In this document: positions 23,038 through 34,022 of the stretch, in pieces
Numbering within the stretch: position 1 is the stretch's first letter
How the letters are laid out: each line of letters opens with the position of its first letter
Assembly: GCA_026315105.1 (NCBI GenBank)
Contig: CM048755.1
Location: 211,160,333-211,224,332, forward strand
Direction of reading: 5' to 3'
Source: Locusta migratoria
Taxonomy: Eukaryota > Arthropoda > Insecta > Orthoptera > Acrididae
DNA length: 64,000 nucleotides
Notes under the pieces: model-generated
Seen by the model: only the letters and a program-made list of their open reading frames with translations
Database searches by the model: none
What the model was told of the DNA's origin: nothing
Program-made: the position numbers and the translations under genes

Positions 23038-23107
23038 TTACAGTTTTTGTTTTGTGATTTATATGTAACATTTTCACCCCTCTTTCTCTTGTCATATTTC
23101 ATTCCAG

Positions 23108-23305
23108 GAGATAATTGATAACTCCGACACATTTGAAAGCATTTTCCATCAGTTCAGAATATGGCTTCACAACAATGAATTCAATAACAGATGTGTGTTT
23201 ATAACTTATGGCAACCAGGATTTTGAAAGGTTTCTGCCAACTCAGTGCCAAATTTCACATATTCCTGTTCCAAGCTGCATGAAAAAATGGCTTGATTTAA
23301 AGAAG
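23108..23305 (+). CDS. ERI1-like 3'-5' exoribonuclease, exon B
   Basis: This 198 bp exon encodes 66 residues from EIIDNSDTFESIFHQF to WLDLKK. It covers the segment after TGI.Q in ERI1-family exonucleases: a helix with W, then a strand and the second conserved acidic motif. In relatives this motif is G.WDL; here it reads YGNQDFERFL, keeping the Asp but replacing the Trp. It is followed by PTQCQ and the W.DLKK block, as in ERI3 and Snipper. The reading is phase 0 at both ends, with acceptor TTCCAG and donor GTAAGT. It joins to exon A (TGIIQ) without gap or overlap relative to the family. Confidence 0.9.
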
Positions 23306-24329
23306 GTAAGTATGGGGATTACTATAAAATTAGATACATCTGAAATCAAGACTTTGTCAGTTGAAATGAGGGGAAAATACACACTAAGAATCTTTAGTTC
23401 TAAGTTAAATCAGTCTTGTGTGATTTTTTGTCCAGATATTTGTTAATAATCATTGTATTGAAATGGAAGATGATAATATGGCTGAAACATTGAACTCTGT
23501 CACTGGACATTGCTTCACCAGAGAACATCACAATGTGAATAATACTAGCGATAATTCCCGACATTGCCTGGATATGTATTTATTCCAATTCTTATGTTAG
23601 TCTTCCCCCTCTATCGCCTTCTGCCCAACTCTCTGTGCATTTCAGTTTCATTTTCATTCAGCTCAATCCTTATGACATACTATCTCCTGAATAATATATT
23701 CTACAGTGATAAAATTTTCAGGTACATAGATTGAAATATTACGAAACTGCCTGTGAAATGTGTTGCAGATAAACTTGGTAGTAAAGATGTAATACATTAC
23801 AGCCTCATGCATGATGAGATTGATTTCCTTATATGTAATTGTTTATCACATTGTATTTTATGAACTGTATCTCCTACTGTGATATAATTTCGAAGGTACA
23901 TTCAGTGGCGTATATATGCATGCTGTCTATACAACATTTCACAAATAGAATAATTTTTGTAGAAGTAATAAATTCTGATGCCATACTGAATGACATAGTT
24001 TTATTGCATGAAGACCGGAAAATTAGTAAGCCACAAACTTCATTTCTTTCATCATTTTGTTGGGTTTGTCACCAAGAAAAAGTTTTGTAAGGGTTTGAAA
24101 TTATGTGTAAAGCTTGTTGCAAGTACTCTCATTCTTAAATAGAGGATGAATAAAGTTATTATCATGTGTTGCATGTTGTGGCAGATTTTTTTGTGACTCT
24201 CATTGTTTATGACATCATATTTCCTGAACTGTGTGTCATAGATGGTTCTTATCCCCTACAGGTATTTTTGCATGTTAGTTAAGAATGTGTGTACCAAGGT
24301 CGGTTGAAATTGGTCCAGTGGTTTAGGGG
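23306..24329. repeat. Intron with degenerate repeated blocks
   Basis: Three diverged blocks with the pattern TTATGA..T..TATCTCCTGAA.....A.AGTGAT.A.ATTTT..AGGTACAT lie at about 23665-23730, 23853-23907 and 24206-24275. The last is followed by GGTTGAAATTGGTCCAGTGGTTTAG and an (AC)n tract, a 3' arrangement I have seen in orthopteran repeats. This is probably an unclassified interspersed repeat. Confidence 0.45.
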
Positions 24330-24331
24330 AA

Positions 24332-24367
<36 letters not shown>
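24330..24367. repeat. (AC)n microsatellite
   Basis: About 18 AC units. Confidence 0.95.
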
Positions 24368-24370
<3 letters not shown>

Positions 24371-25780
24371 TGTATGCACAGGATATTAAACTTTTAAAAA
24401 CCACTTTACTATAACCTATTGATATTTCAGAAATATATTGGTACATGTATATTTGGACTTGGTAGTAACTTCTACATTAGTTTTTAAAATTAAGTAATAT
24501 CATTTGTCACTTACCATAGGTATACTGACCACAATCTCTGCAAGTGTTGGTTCACATAGCCTCAGTAAATTGACCACAACTTCCACCAGTTTCAGTACAG
24601 AAACCAGTGGACTTCGCTATTCACACAGTTGAATCATTATCTCCACCCAGTCTGAAAGGCAAAGCAATATTTTCAGTGAAGTGCTAGTGATTAACAAGCC
24701 ATCACCTTTATGACTTTCCCAGATTACCACCATTTCACTACTTAACACACAGATACAAACTCAGCTGTCCTCCCCACTGTTGTTACAAATCAAGCATCAT
24801 TGGGTAAGCTATAACACATAGGAGATTCTCATACTCTCTCACAAGTTTATTATTTTTTTTTTTCTTTGATTATATTCTTCCTCCTCTTATGGGCTGTACA
24901 CCACCTAGGCATCAAGCTGTGCCCAAGTACACGGAATCAGCTGCTTCTGCTGGTCCTGTACCACAATGACTGTCGACTATGCTACACTATCAGGACAGGC
25001 AACCTCGTTCAGTTACAACCTGTGAAATCTTGTGTCCCACGTTCCATCCACAAGAAATTAGCCCACACTGTTCAACCATGTGTGCAAACCTTGCACTGTT
25101 GTGACCTGATTGTTACTGGCAATCAGTGTGACATGGTTTTTATGCAGTTCTCAGAGTGATCATGTTCCAAGTGTTTGTGTACTATATCTTCTGATCTTGA
25201 ACAATTTTGTATTTGTGTTCTCAATCCTTCTCATCTTTCTCACAGCAGACAGCCACGCTGCAGCATACCCTCTCATCTTTGGCTTCGTCGATGCCACTAG
25301 TAAGCTTCCATCCAGGATAGTTGGGCTCCTTTTGCAAGGAAAGAGGAGTGTAGTACCTCCCACATCAGACTTCTCACTGCATTCTCCACGGAAGCCATAG
25401 ACTTCTCTCATCACACCGTCAGGGACAACAACTCCTGACCTCTGTACAGTTCCAGTCTCTAAACACATATACCTAAACCTACATGAGGCGTCACTACTAT
25501 GCCAAGTAGGTTGTGCTGACATTTGATGAACACTTTGTCACTTACTGCCTGGGAAGGCCACTTTTGGCAGCCCAGGAAAACCGACAGCACTTGCTAGTTC
25601 CTTAGTCCACATGCATATTTCTGACAGCAACATTGATAGTGCCTTTATAGTGCCTTTATAGTGGCGTGCGTGACCCACCAAGTCTGAGCATTCAGTCTAC
25701 CATCTTCACTTGCAGTTGCCAGTCATTGGATCCTGCCATAATTGTCATATGCAAGCTGTAAGTTGGTTTTCAAAGTATTA
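24368..25780. other. Intronic sequence, nothing recognised
   Basis: Frames at 24866-25159 and 25110-25522 overlap on both strands and carry no recognisable domain. Confidence 0.45.
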
Positions 25781-26100
25781 TTTGTGAATAGGTCACTTAT
25801 AAAACCTGTGTTAGCTCAATTCTGGAATATTGCATTATTAGTCTGGGACACCTACTTATGTGGAATGAAGGGGGAGAGAGAGATGTGGTACATGATTTGA
25901 CTTCGTTTTTTCATTAACAAAACACAGAAATGCGTAACAAACTGCAGTTGGAAAGTACTCCAAAATGTGTATTGTAGAGAGCCCACACCCCAATAAAGAG
26001 CTAGGGAACATATTGCTTCTTCCAGCATACATCTCATATAAAGACAACAATAGTAAAATAAGATAAATTTGTGTTTATGTACATAGGGATTCTGACAATT
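25781..26100 (+). mobile_element. CR1-like LINE, 3' coding fragment
   Basis: The + strand reads SSILEYCIISLGHLL near 25815-25860, then LGNILLLPAYISYKDNNSKI near 26005-26065. This is parallel to RPRLEYCSSIWDP and STILLPPTYISRKDHKDKI in the C-terminal part of ORF2 at 48991-53227. Intermediate sequence is frameshifted and shortened. Confidence 0.65.
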
Positions 26101-26825
26101 GTTCTGCCTGTATAAATTCTGTGAATGAAATAAGATAAAATGACTATTGTACATTACATGCCATTCAAAAAGAACTGCAAATGTGTTAGGAACTGTGTAC
26201 AATGGACAGCAAAAACACTGGCCATAGAGAATTTGCTGGAGTTGAGGTGGACAATCACCCTTGTCCTCTGACTGATTTTTTATTCATTTGCTGTATTTCA
26301 GAGTGTATAGCCATTTGGCTCCATTCTTCCTATACAGTAGAATACGAGTAGTACAGGAAGCTGTTGAAGAAAAAATGACTTGACCCAACCATCCTTCAAT
26401 TTCAGTGCCCCAATTCTCCCTTTTTTTAAGAGTCATACAATGGGAATATAACAGCAGTTGTCATTGTTTGGCTGAACTCAGTAATATATTCGCTCTTCTC
26501 CACTATATGTGTTTTTGTTTCCCTGGAAAAACACTTTCTTACAGGCTGAAACTACATTATTTTTAGTGAAAAATCAAGCAAACATGGCAATGGATTCATA
26601 AGGGATTGGCATGTTTGTACATTCACCTCCTTTTTAACAAGCAGATTCTTCTGGACACCATACTTGAGGTCTTAGTAACTAGAATCCTACTGTTTGCATT
26701 GGTAGTGATTCACAACTTACACTTCCTCATAGGTAGAGTTATATTTTGTCAGGAAATTGAATGTTACATCCATTACCCCCCCCCCCCCCCCCTTATCAAG
26801 TTCAGTGATTTCAACACACACAATT
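26101..26825. other. Intronic sequence with a C run
   Basis: A run of about 16 C lies at 26777-26792. No gene recognised. Confidence 0.5.
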
Positions 26826-27260
26826 ACAGGTTGTCCAGAAAAGGGCTCCAGGGTTTCAAAATTAAATATCTCGAAAACAAAAATCGATAGAGGAATGCAG
26901 TAAACGGTATGTTTATTGTGAAAGCTGTAAGAAGTTTATACAGCAGTTTGAAATAATAGTTACAAAAGCTGCTAACAGATGGCGCTGTACTCTGTCCAGC
27001 TCATATCAGCATACTTCGGTGAAATAATCGTATGAAAACACTCTTTGCAAACAATCACATCACAGTGTTTCCAAAATGTTCACCATTGGCACTACAGAGG
27101 TGGCGCAAACGAAGAATGAAATTCGCCATCACATTTCGTAGTGTCTCAACCGAAATGGATTCTCATGTCACAGAGAGCGCCGATTCAAGCTCGTCCAGCG
27201 TGGCGGGAGTCAGGGAGTCAAATCCAGCGAATATGGAGGCCAATCCATGCCTGCACCAGT
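26826..27260 (-). pseudogene. IS630/Tc1-type transposon: inverted terminus and transposase C-terminus
   Basis: Minus-strand reading from about 27230 gives SLTPATLDELESALSVT, one stop, then ESISVETLRNVMANFILRLR and HLCSANGEHFGN with a stop. This is the typical C-terminus of an insect IS630-Tc1-mariner transposase, in which a LDELE...I..V..E.LRN helix precedes RL......GEHFE. The remaining 200 bp end in GGAGCCCTTTTCTGGACAAC (reverse), which looks like a terminal repeat. The catalytic core lies beyond 27260 but is not present, so the copy is truncated. Confidence 0.65.
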
Positions 27261-27480
27261 AAATTTGGGATATTCCAAATTTGCCATTGTAGTTTATCAA
27301 CATCTAGTAGTTTTCCTTGACTGAAAAAAAGAACAACAACAACAACATGCACCTTAACATGCCAAATCACATTTCATCTATGTTGTTTAAGTGAGAGCTT
27401 CTGAGGAGAGTTGCCAACTTTTGTCACAACTTTGTTATGTCAGCATTTCTAGGAGCGATATGGCTCTAATTCATCAACAT
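27261..27480. other. Unassigned spacer
   Basis: Contains a short ACA repeat near 27330-27345. Nothing else recognised. Confidence 0.4.
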
Positions 27481-27730
27481 GCACAGGGAAACAGGATCCT
27501 CAGGATTCATTCTTTAGCATTACCCTCTCTGCAATTGCTATAAACAGAATTGCTACCACTATTGGGCCAAATGTATTTCCATCCTTCTTTGTTAATGACT
27601 CTTGTTTATGCTACAGTTGGTACATTCATCAAAATGTCATTTTCAAACAGCCATTCAGAAGGGGAGGGATGTATAATCATAGGTATGGTTTGTTACTGAC
27701 AAAATTATGGGTACTGATAAAAATTTATAT
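27481..27730 (+). pseudogene. LINE reverse transcriptase fragment (I/Jockey-like group)
   Basis: The + strand reads AIAINRIATTIGPNVFPSFF followed by VNDSCLCY at about 27530-27615. It is parallel to FAVVINSLKSVIKSYVLCSL and FVDDFCLL at 39775-39865. The catalytic box is changed from VDD to VND. Only this RT block survives. Confidence 0.5.
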
Positions 27731-28059
27731 GTTGACCGACATCCTGAATCACACCTGGACAGCTAACACATGGAAATGGTAGAAAGCTGTTGCATTTTTA
27801 GACTGCTGTTTAATCACAAACTGACAGCTACTGCACATAAAGCAGTTCAATAAGCCAACATGATGTAAGATGAACTTCCTGTGTTTTCTTGGAAATAGTA
27901 CTTGGGGAGCAAATTTGTGGTTCTAGTAAAATTTTACAAGTCATTGATTACTTTATGGATGTGTCACTTACAGGCCTGTATTGTCTTCTGTTTTAGGTGT
28001 GCTATACCCTGTGCACTTCAATGGAGAGTTCTTTTCAATAGTCTCCTTGTGTAAATAAC
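27731..28059. other. Intronic sequence, nothing recognised
   Basis: AT-rich, no identified feature. Confidence 0.45.
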
Positions 28060-28340
28060 CTTTGAAGGTCACAGCCAGCAATACTTGCACCAGAACTGTC
28101 TTTCATGTTGTATTCACGGACAACGCCACTCTCACTACTACACAGAACGCTGGCGTGCACTGGCTGTACGAATACCCGCGAAGTGAGCTCGTACCTGGTA
28201 AACAACACACTGCACGCAGAGCACAACTCCGCACTGTTTATGTCATTGACTCGCCTGTGGCGTGCTCTGGCGTTTGCCGCATTTTCCCGCGGTGCACTCT
28301 CGCAGCCGACTCCCGACATATGTTATCGGCTGTGCACCTT
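28060..28340. other. GC-richer island in intron 2, function unknown
   Basis: This 280 bp stretch has several CpG-containing words (for example ACCCGCGAAG, TTCCCGCGG) and is much richer in G+C than its surroundings. The reverse frame 28319-28035 and two forward frames stay open over most of it without recognisable motifs. It could be part of an LTR, an unrecognised exon of a nested gene, or a young repeat. Confidence 0.35.
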
Positions 28341-29663
28341 ACAGCATTTCATACTTTGCCAGAACCCCAACATTAGGCTAGTTATGAACAATTTGAAAAT
28401 ATGGTGAATAGCATACATGGTTCTGGAGTGCATTTGCCGCATGATACATTGTCCACACAACCCACTGACAAACCTTTCCTTCATGGGGTATTTCTCAGCT
28501 TGTATAAATAGAATTCCATTGTGATATAAATGATCACATAGACCATAATATTCATGACCATGGGTTCTATTTAATCTTCCACAATAATGCAGTCTTTAGT
28601 GTGATATGTAGAGACCACACAAAGAATGATGAGCAAGTCTGACACACATATAACAACAAAAAATTCAATGAACAACTCGCCTAGAGAGTGAAATTAGTAG
28701 CAATACAAAGAGCTCTTGACCTACCAGAATTTTTTTTGGTGCCAAGTTCATCTCAGTTGTTTCATGATAATTAACAATTGTCATTCACAAACTGTTATAT
28801 GACCTACAGGATACACGAACATCTTGAGCCTGACCCACATTGTGATCATGGTCAGTGATCATGCTGATACATTAGCTAAGAGTTTTGCAAAAGTAGATGT
28901 TGCAAAAATGCACACTCCAAAGTCTTACTTGTGAGCACATCTAAGGTTTTTGTATCGCATAGAAGTGGAGATTGGATGAACAATGTCTGACCAACAAACT
29001 CTGAACAGTAAAAACCTCCAGCAAGAAATGTGAAAGTCAAGTTCACCCCTGTCAAAGAGAAACTGTAGTGTTACGTAAAAATCTCTATTGGTTCTAACTG
29101 CCTCACCTATGCTTCCATACAACAAGAGAACCCCCTCTAGCATATATTCAGAAATTGGCTGATAGTCCAGACTAACTCACAGGTTTGTTTCCATGTCATC
29201 CAGTTATTGCTATATACCGTGGCTGATGATGCACAGTGAAAGCAACCTTCGTATAGTAAAATGTATATTTTCAACTCAAATCTTACTTCAAATATATGTG
29301 TGTATTATTTGTCCTTACCACCCACATTACATTGAATTACTTTTTCTTGTTTGAAGTCATATTCAGTGGGAGTTAGTTAAGGTCTCTGCCAATCTGTCCT
29401 CCATCTTCGTTGTTTGCTAGTATTTGTATTCTGTGTAGCTGATCAGCTTGATCTATAATAGCAATTACAAGTAAATATGGAGGTACCTGATGATAATGTA
29501 ACAGCTCTTTTTATTGTAGAGAAATTGGTTCCAGAGTTTACAAATAAGTTAGTATCGTATACAAATAATTGACTCCATTTCGTTATTTATATTCTGTCTT
29601 GTCTCAAAGTAGTTTTATTTCATTATGTGTTTTAGGAATAGAGTTTTAAAATGTGTATACTTA
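28341..29663. other. Intronic sequence, nothing recognised
   Basis: No gene or known repeat recognised. A GT-like coding remnant is not supported on either strand. Confidence 0.45.
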
Positions 29664-29692
29664 ACTGATTTCACTGCTGATTTTTTAAAAGG

Positions 29693-29758
<66 letters not shown>

Positions 29759-29785
29759 TTTTAAAAAATCAGCAGTGAAATCAGT
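29664..29785. repeat. 122 bp palindrome with a TA-repeat centre
   Basis: The left arm ACTGATTTCACTGCTGATTT continues as TTTTAAAAGG and then (AT)n. The right arm is its exact reverse complement, ending in CAGCAGTGAAATCAGT at 29785. The non-AT part of each arm is about 30 bp and perfectly paired. The centre is about 55 bp of AT with one GT interruption near 29705. Confidence 0.95.
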
Positions 29786-29819
29786 CTTGTGTCTGTGTAA
29801 ATGTGTGGGTGTATGTGCA

Positions 29820-30090
29820 TTTATTTACCTTCCATTTTTTCCCCCAAGGTAAGTCTTTCCTGTCCCGGGATTGGAATGGCTCCTTACCCCCTTCCTTAAA
29901 ACCCTCATCATTTCCTTTTCCCTCTCCTTCCCTTCTGCCTGATGAAGCAGCTAGGCTGCGAAAGCTAGCATTTTTGTGTGTGTGTGTGTGTGTCTGTGTG
30001 TTTATTTGTTCCTATTACTGCCTGTGCCCTTTCGCCTGGTAAGTGACTTCTTCTATTTTTTATATATACACACACACACACACACTCTAG
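29820..30090 (+). mobile_element. Penelope-like terminal repeat fragment with hammerhead-like core
   Basis: The order is a pyrimidine-rich stretch (CCTTACCCCCTTCC..CCCTCTCC), CTGATGAAGCAGC, GCTGCGAAAGCTAGC, a (GT)n tract, then CCTTTCGCCTGGTAAGT. It is the same order as in the Penelope-like element at 56790-58441 (CTGATGAAGGAAC, AAAGCTAG, (GT)n). Penelope-like elements are known to carry hammerhead ribozyme motifs in their terminal repeats. The remainder of the element is absent. Confidence 0.55.
29939..29963 (+). ncRNA. Hammerhead-ribozyme-like core
   Basis: CTGATGA at 29939-29945 is followed by one A, a perfect 5 bp stem GCAGC/GCTGC with a TAG loop, and GAAA at 29960-29963. CUGANGA - stem II - GAAA is the conserved hammerhead core. 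The unpaired A and the absence of an evident stem I and cleavage-site strand nearby make activity uncertain; GCTAGC after GAAA is self-complementary, as would suit a dimeric form. Confidence 0.35.
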
Positions 30091-30187
30091 TTGTTTTGTG
30101 TTGGTGTCATTAATGTTGAGTTTAGTATTCTGGTAGATTCGCAAAGAGCACCTACAAAAAATAATTTTATATGTTGATTTTATTCAG

Positions 30188-30284
30188 TGCATCGCCAGGG
30201 CAACTGGCCATTACCCATCCAGCTTAAAAAGTGCTGTGGAAAGATTTGGAATAAAATATTCTGGTCGCCAGCATTCTGGTATAG
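30188..30284 (+). CDS. ERI1-like 3'-5' exoribonuclease, exon C
   Basis: The exon encodes CIARATGHYPSSLKSAVERF followed by GIKYSGRQHSGI. It corresponds to the part of ERI1-family nucleases where a helix (SL..A.E..G) leads to the catalytic His of the DEDDh set in HSGIDD. The exon is phase 0 at its start and phase 1 at its end (the final G combines with AT of the next exon to give Asp). Acceptor TATTCAG and donor GTATGA are canonical. Confidence 0.9.
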
Positions 30285-30719
30285 GTATGAAACAACAATT
30301 ATTTGTTTTGTTTAATAATAATGTTTTCAAAGTTCAGTAGTACTTACGGGTCAATTCTTACAACAAAATAAAACAACAAACAGGCACTGTTAAGATAGCC
30401 ATTTATTAACAACTGTTTTTCTTTATTTTGAGAATTAATCTGTATTTTCACACACATATAGCCTCACCAAGTTGAGTTTTGACAAAATACCAATATTACT
30501 TAGTGTTGGATATTTGTTGGGCAGATAAGATTCATATCTTAATGCTGATTTTGGTAATCATGTCCTTTGTTATTTTTAAAATAACTCTTTTCTTGCTACA
30601 TTTCTGCTTTTATTCATTTACAGAATAATTTCATTTTGTTATGTACAATGTGAAATTTTTCTTTGTTTACTATGCTTGTTAAGAAGTTATAATTTGTAAC
30701 ACTGGTTTTTATTTTACAG

Positions 30720-30784
30720 ATGACTGCTACAATATGGTGTCCATTATGAAACTCCTGGCAGAGAAAGGATATGTTTTCAATTAG
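30720..30784 (+). CDS. ERI1-like 3'-5' exoribonuclease, terminal exon D
   Basis: The exon completes HSGID and encodes DCYNMVSIMKLLAEKGYVFN followed by TAG at 30782-30784. It carries the last catalytic Asp of the DEDDh set, and the closing helix resembles DDCKNIANIMK in ERI3-type proteins. The acceptor is ATTTTACAG and the intron before it is only 435 bp. The protein ends a few residues after the helix, as in short family members. The four exons give about 164 residues, the C-terminal two thirds or more of a compact exonuclease domain. Confidence 0.9.
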
Positions 30785-30879
30785 CTCCAGTACATAACTT
30801 GTGATGTGGCAGGAAGAGAGGTTTTTTCTTTTGCCATGGGTATGGTGCCAAATAATGAACTGAGTTTTGGTATTACACA

Positions 30880-30885
30880 AATAAA
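30880..30885 (+). terminator. Polyadenylation signal of the ERI1-like gene
   Basis: AATAAA lies 96 bases after the stop codon, a normal distance for a short 3' UTR. No competing hexamer lies between them. Confidence 0.6.
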
Positions 30886-31127
30886 CCAGCTGAAGAGGTA
30901 TAGTTCATTTTTCTTTTTAATGTATATCATTTGGTATTATATTGTAATGTATATATTTAATAACCAGCATTCAAGATAATATTTGTGCTGTACAGCACAG
31001 AAATTTTAACTCTGAATTACCTTATTTTTATATTCAGGTGATGATATGAAGCATGTTTAACTGAAGATGCATTGCTAAAAAATCACACTAGTATTTTATG
31101 GGGCATTGGCAATCCCCATGATACAGA

Positions 31128-32345
31128 TACACACATCAAAGAAAGTATTGCATCACCACAGTTCTAGGCATTCATGACCCTTTACATAAAAATGGAATTG
31201 AGATACACATAAACATTTCAGTTCTCTTTATTGCTTATGAAAACAAAGTGACAGTTTGTACAATGATAACCTTTCTTAGAAATTCTGAATTTGTGTTACA
31301 GATTGCAGGTTCCACCAGTACTCCTAATACCTAGAAACATGTCAGCTTGCCTGTCTTCATTGTGGCATTCTATCCACCTATCATCAAGGGACTGTTGGTT
31401 CAGATTGTCTCACTCCTCAGTGGCGATTCAACAGAACTCTCAAATTGGTTGGTGGGTCACCCTGTCAAAAAACAGTCCTTTTTTCAATGTATTCAAGGCA
31501 TATTCGATAGGGGTGATGTATGGAGAATATGCTGCCCATTCTGATCTTGCGATGTTGTTATCATGACGGAATACATTCACAAGAGTTGAATGATGAGCAC
31601 AAGAACTGTCATCCATTAAGATGAATTCCTCACAGTAATGCTGCCGATTTGGTTGAACTGTATGTCGGAGGATGTCATCCCTGTACTGTATAGTTGTTTG
31701 CCTTCTACAACCACCAATGGCCTACAGTGGCCCAACATAAAACTACCCCAAAACGTTAAGAAACCACAACCCTGCTGCACTTGCTGGATGGTGTGCCTGT
31801 CATTCAGGCTAACAGGGCTGCCTCCAACAATTGTCTGACTGAAGGCAGATGCAAGTCTCATCTGTGAATAGCAGTCGATGCTAATTTTGACAAGTCCATT
31901 CAGCATGCTGTTGGACCCATCTGCATAGTGCTGCATGGTATCTACGTGTCAAAGGTGGACCTCACCATGAATGTTGGGAGTGAATTTGCATGTCGTGTGT
32001 ACAGTTTTAGTTGAAACACGACATCCTGTGGCTGCATCTCAGGAATTCTTTAAGCTGAAATCCACAAGTAGCAGTCATCAGTTGCTGTGGTAGCATTTGG
32101 GCAGCCAGATCCATGCAAATCGTCTCTGTATTTCCTCCACATCTGAACAATATCGCTTTGGATCACTCCAGAAACTTTCCTTGTTGAGAGTCTCTCTTGA
32201 CTCAAAGTAACATTGCAATTCGTTAAGACTTCAGAATTGACCTTCTGGACTTGGCAGAACTAGTCAACAAAAGTGGCTTTGCTCATGCTTGGTTGTTTGT
32301 TCTAGATGTCATTAAACCCACACGATCTAAGGAACTGCGTTCCTG
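31128..32345 (-). pseudogene. Tc1-like transposon with decayed DD34E transposase
   Basis: The left edge begins CACATCAAAGAAAGTATTGC. On the minus strand the reading includes WRKYRDDLHGSGCP (helix-turn-helix side, about 32125), FTDETCICLQSDNCW near 31850, LVVVEGKQLYS, then ILMDDSSCAHHSTLVNVFRH near 31600 and YITPIEYALNTLKKG near 31500. The spacing from the second Asp of MDD to the Glu of PIEY is 34 residues, as in Tc1 families. Several stops and frame changes occur. The right-hand terminus was not located exactly. Confidence 0.75.
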
Positions 32346-32761
32346 ATGCAATATATACATTAAATGTTGGTGTTCAACAGGCCTTGGAATGTAGGTGATA
32401 TAACACTCCTTTATGTGTGTATAAAGTGCCTTCAACAGAGATATGTACTGACCTTAATGGATAGACAGAGCCAATGGTTTCTTATGGAACTACTATATAA
32501 CTGTATTCCCTCACCTAAGTGCACCTCCAAAGGATATAATTCCCCATGTTGCTGGAAGATGTTCACGTTGAACTTCTTGCTGTTCTCATTTTACCCTACT
32601 TAATTTTTTCTTGTGCAGTCATATGAAAAGTCTCATGTACAAGGTAAAAAGATTGCCTTGCCCGAATAATTTAAGTCCCAGAACAGAGTACTGCACATGC
32701 CCAAAATCAAAAGTACCTATGTTCCCAACTCTAGTAATCTGTGGAGCTTCAGCTTGCACTT
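32346..32761. other. Intergenic sequence, nothing recognised
   Basis: No gene or repeat recognised. Confidence 0.45.
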
Positions 32762-33850
32762 TACATCTATATCTACATACATACTCCGCAATCTACCCAA
32801 AGGTACGTGGCAGAGGATACCTAGTACCACTACTAGTTATTTGCTTTCTTGTTCCACTTCCATATAAAACAAGGGGGGGGGGGGAATGTATTCTTGTTTG
32901 CATCTGTACAAGCCCTAATCTCTCTGATCTTATCTTTGTGGTCTTTACGCAAAATGTAAGTTGGCTGTAGTAGAATCGTTCTGTGGTCCACTTCAAATTC
33001 CGGCCCTCTAAATTTCTTCAAAAGTGTTTCTCACCTTTCCTTGAGCGACTTCCATTTGAGTTCTTGAAGCATTTCAGTAACACTCGCACATTGACCGAAC
33101 TCCACCAGCTACTATCCTTGCCACCCAAGTCTGAATTGCTTATATATCTTCCTTTAAACTGATCTGGTGGAGATTCCAAACACTCGAGCACTACTCAATG
33201 TGGGCTCGCACAAGCATTTTATATTTGGTCTCCTTTACAGATGAATCACATTTTCCCAAAATTCTCCCAATAAGCCTTATAGTATAAGTTATAGACTCGT
33301 TCCATTTCATATCGCTGTGTATCATTACATGGAGATATTTGACGCAACTCTGTCAAGGAGCACACTACTAATGCTTTATTTGAACATTATGGGACTGTTT
33401 CTCATACTCATCTGCATCACCTTACATTTTTCAACATTTAAAGCTAGCTATCATTCCTCACACCACTTAGAAATTTGGTCCAATTCATTCTGCATCCTAC
33501 TACAGTCATTTAATGTGACACCTTCCTATACATTACAGCGTCATTAGCAAACAGCTGCAGATTGCAAATCACTCTGCCTGTCATTTCATTTATATAGATA
33601 GAAAATAACAACAGTCCTATCACATTTTCCTGGGGCACTTCTGACAATACCTTACTTTGTGATGAACACCCACCCTCCAGGACAACATATTGACATCTGT
33701 TATTTAAGTTGTGTTTGAGCCACTCACATATTTGGGTACCTATTTCAAATACTTGTACCTTCGTTACTAGTCTGCACTGCGCCACCATCTTGAACATGTT
33801 TTGAAAATTGAGAAATATGGTCTGCTTGTTGTGCTTCATCCATAGCTTGC

Positions 33851-33933
33851 CGCAGTGGAGTAGCCGAGCGGTCTAAAGCGTCTCGCTGTGGAGCACGCGG
33901 TTGCTCGCTGTGGAGGTTAGAGTCCTCCCTGGG

Positions 33934-34022
<89 letters not shown>

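Noticed and set aside
24866..25522. Forward frames and a 120-codon reverse frame in intron 2
   Set aside because: No recognisable motif and mutual overlap; no support for a nested gene.
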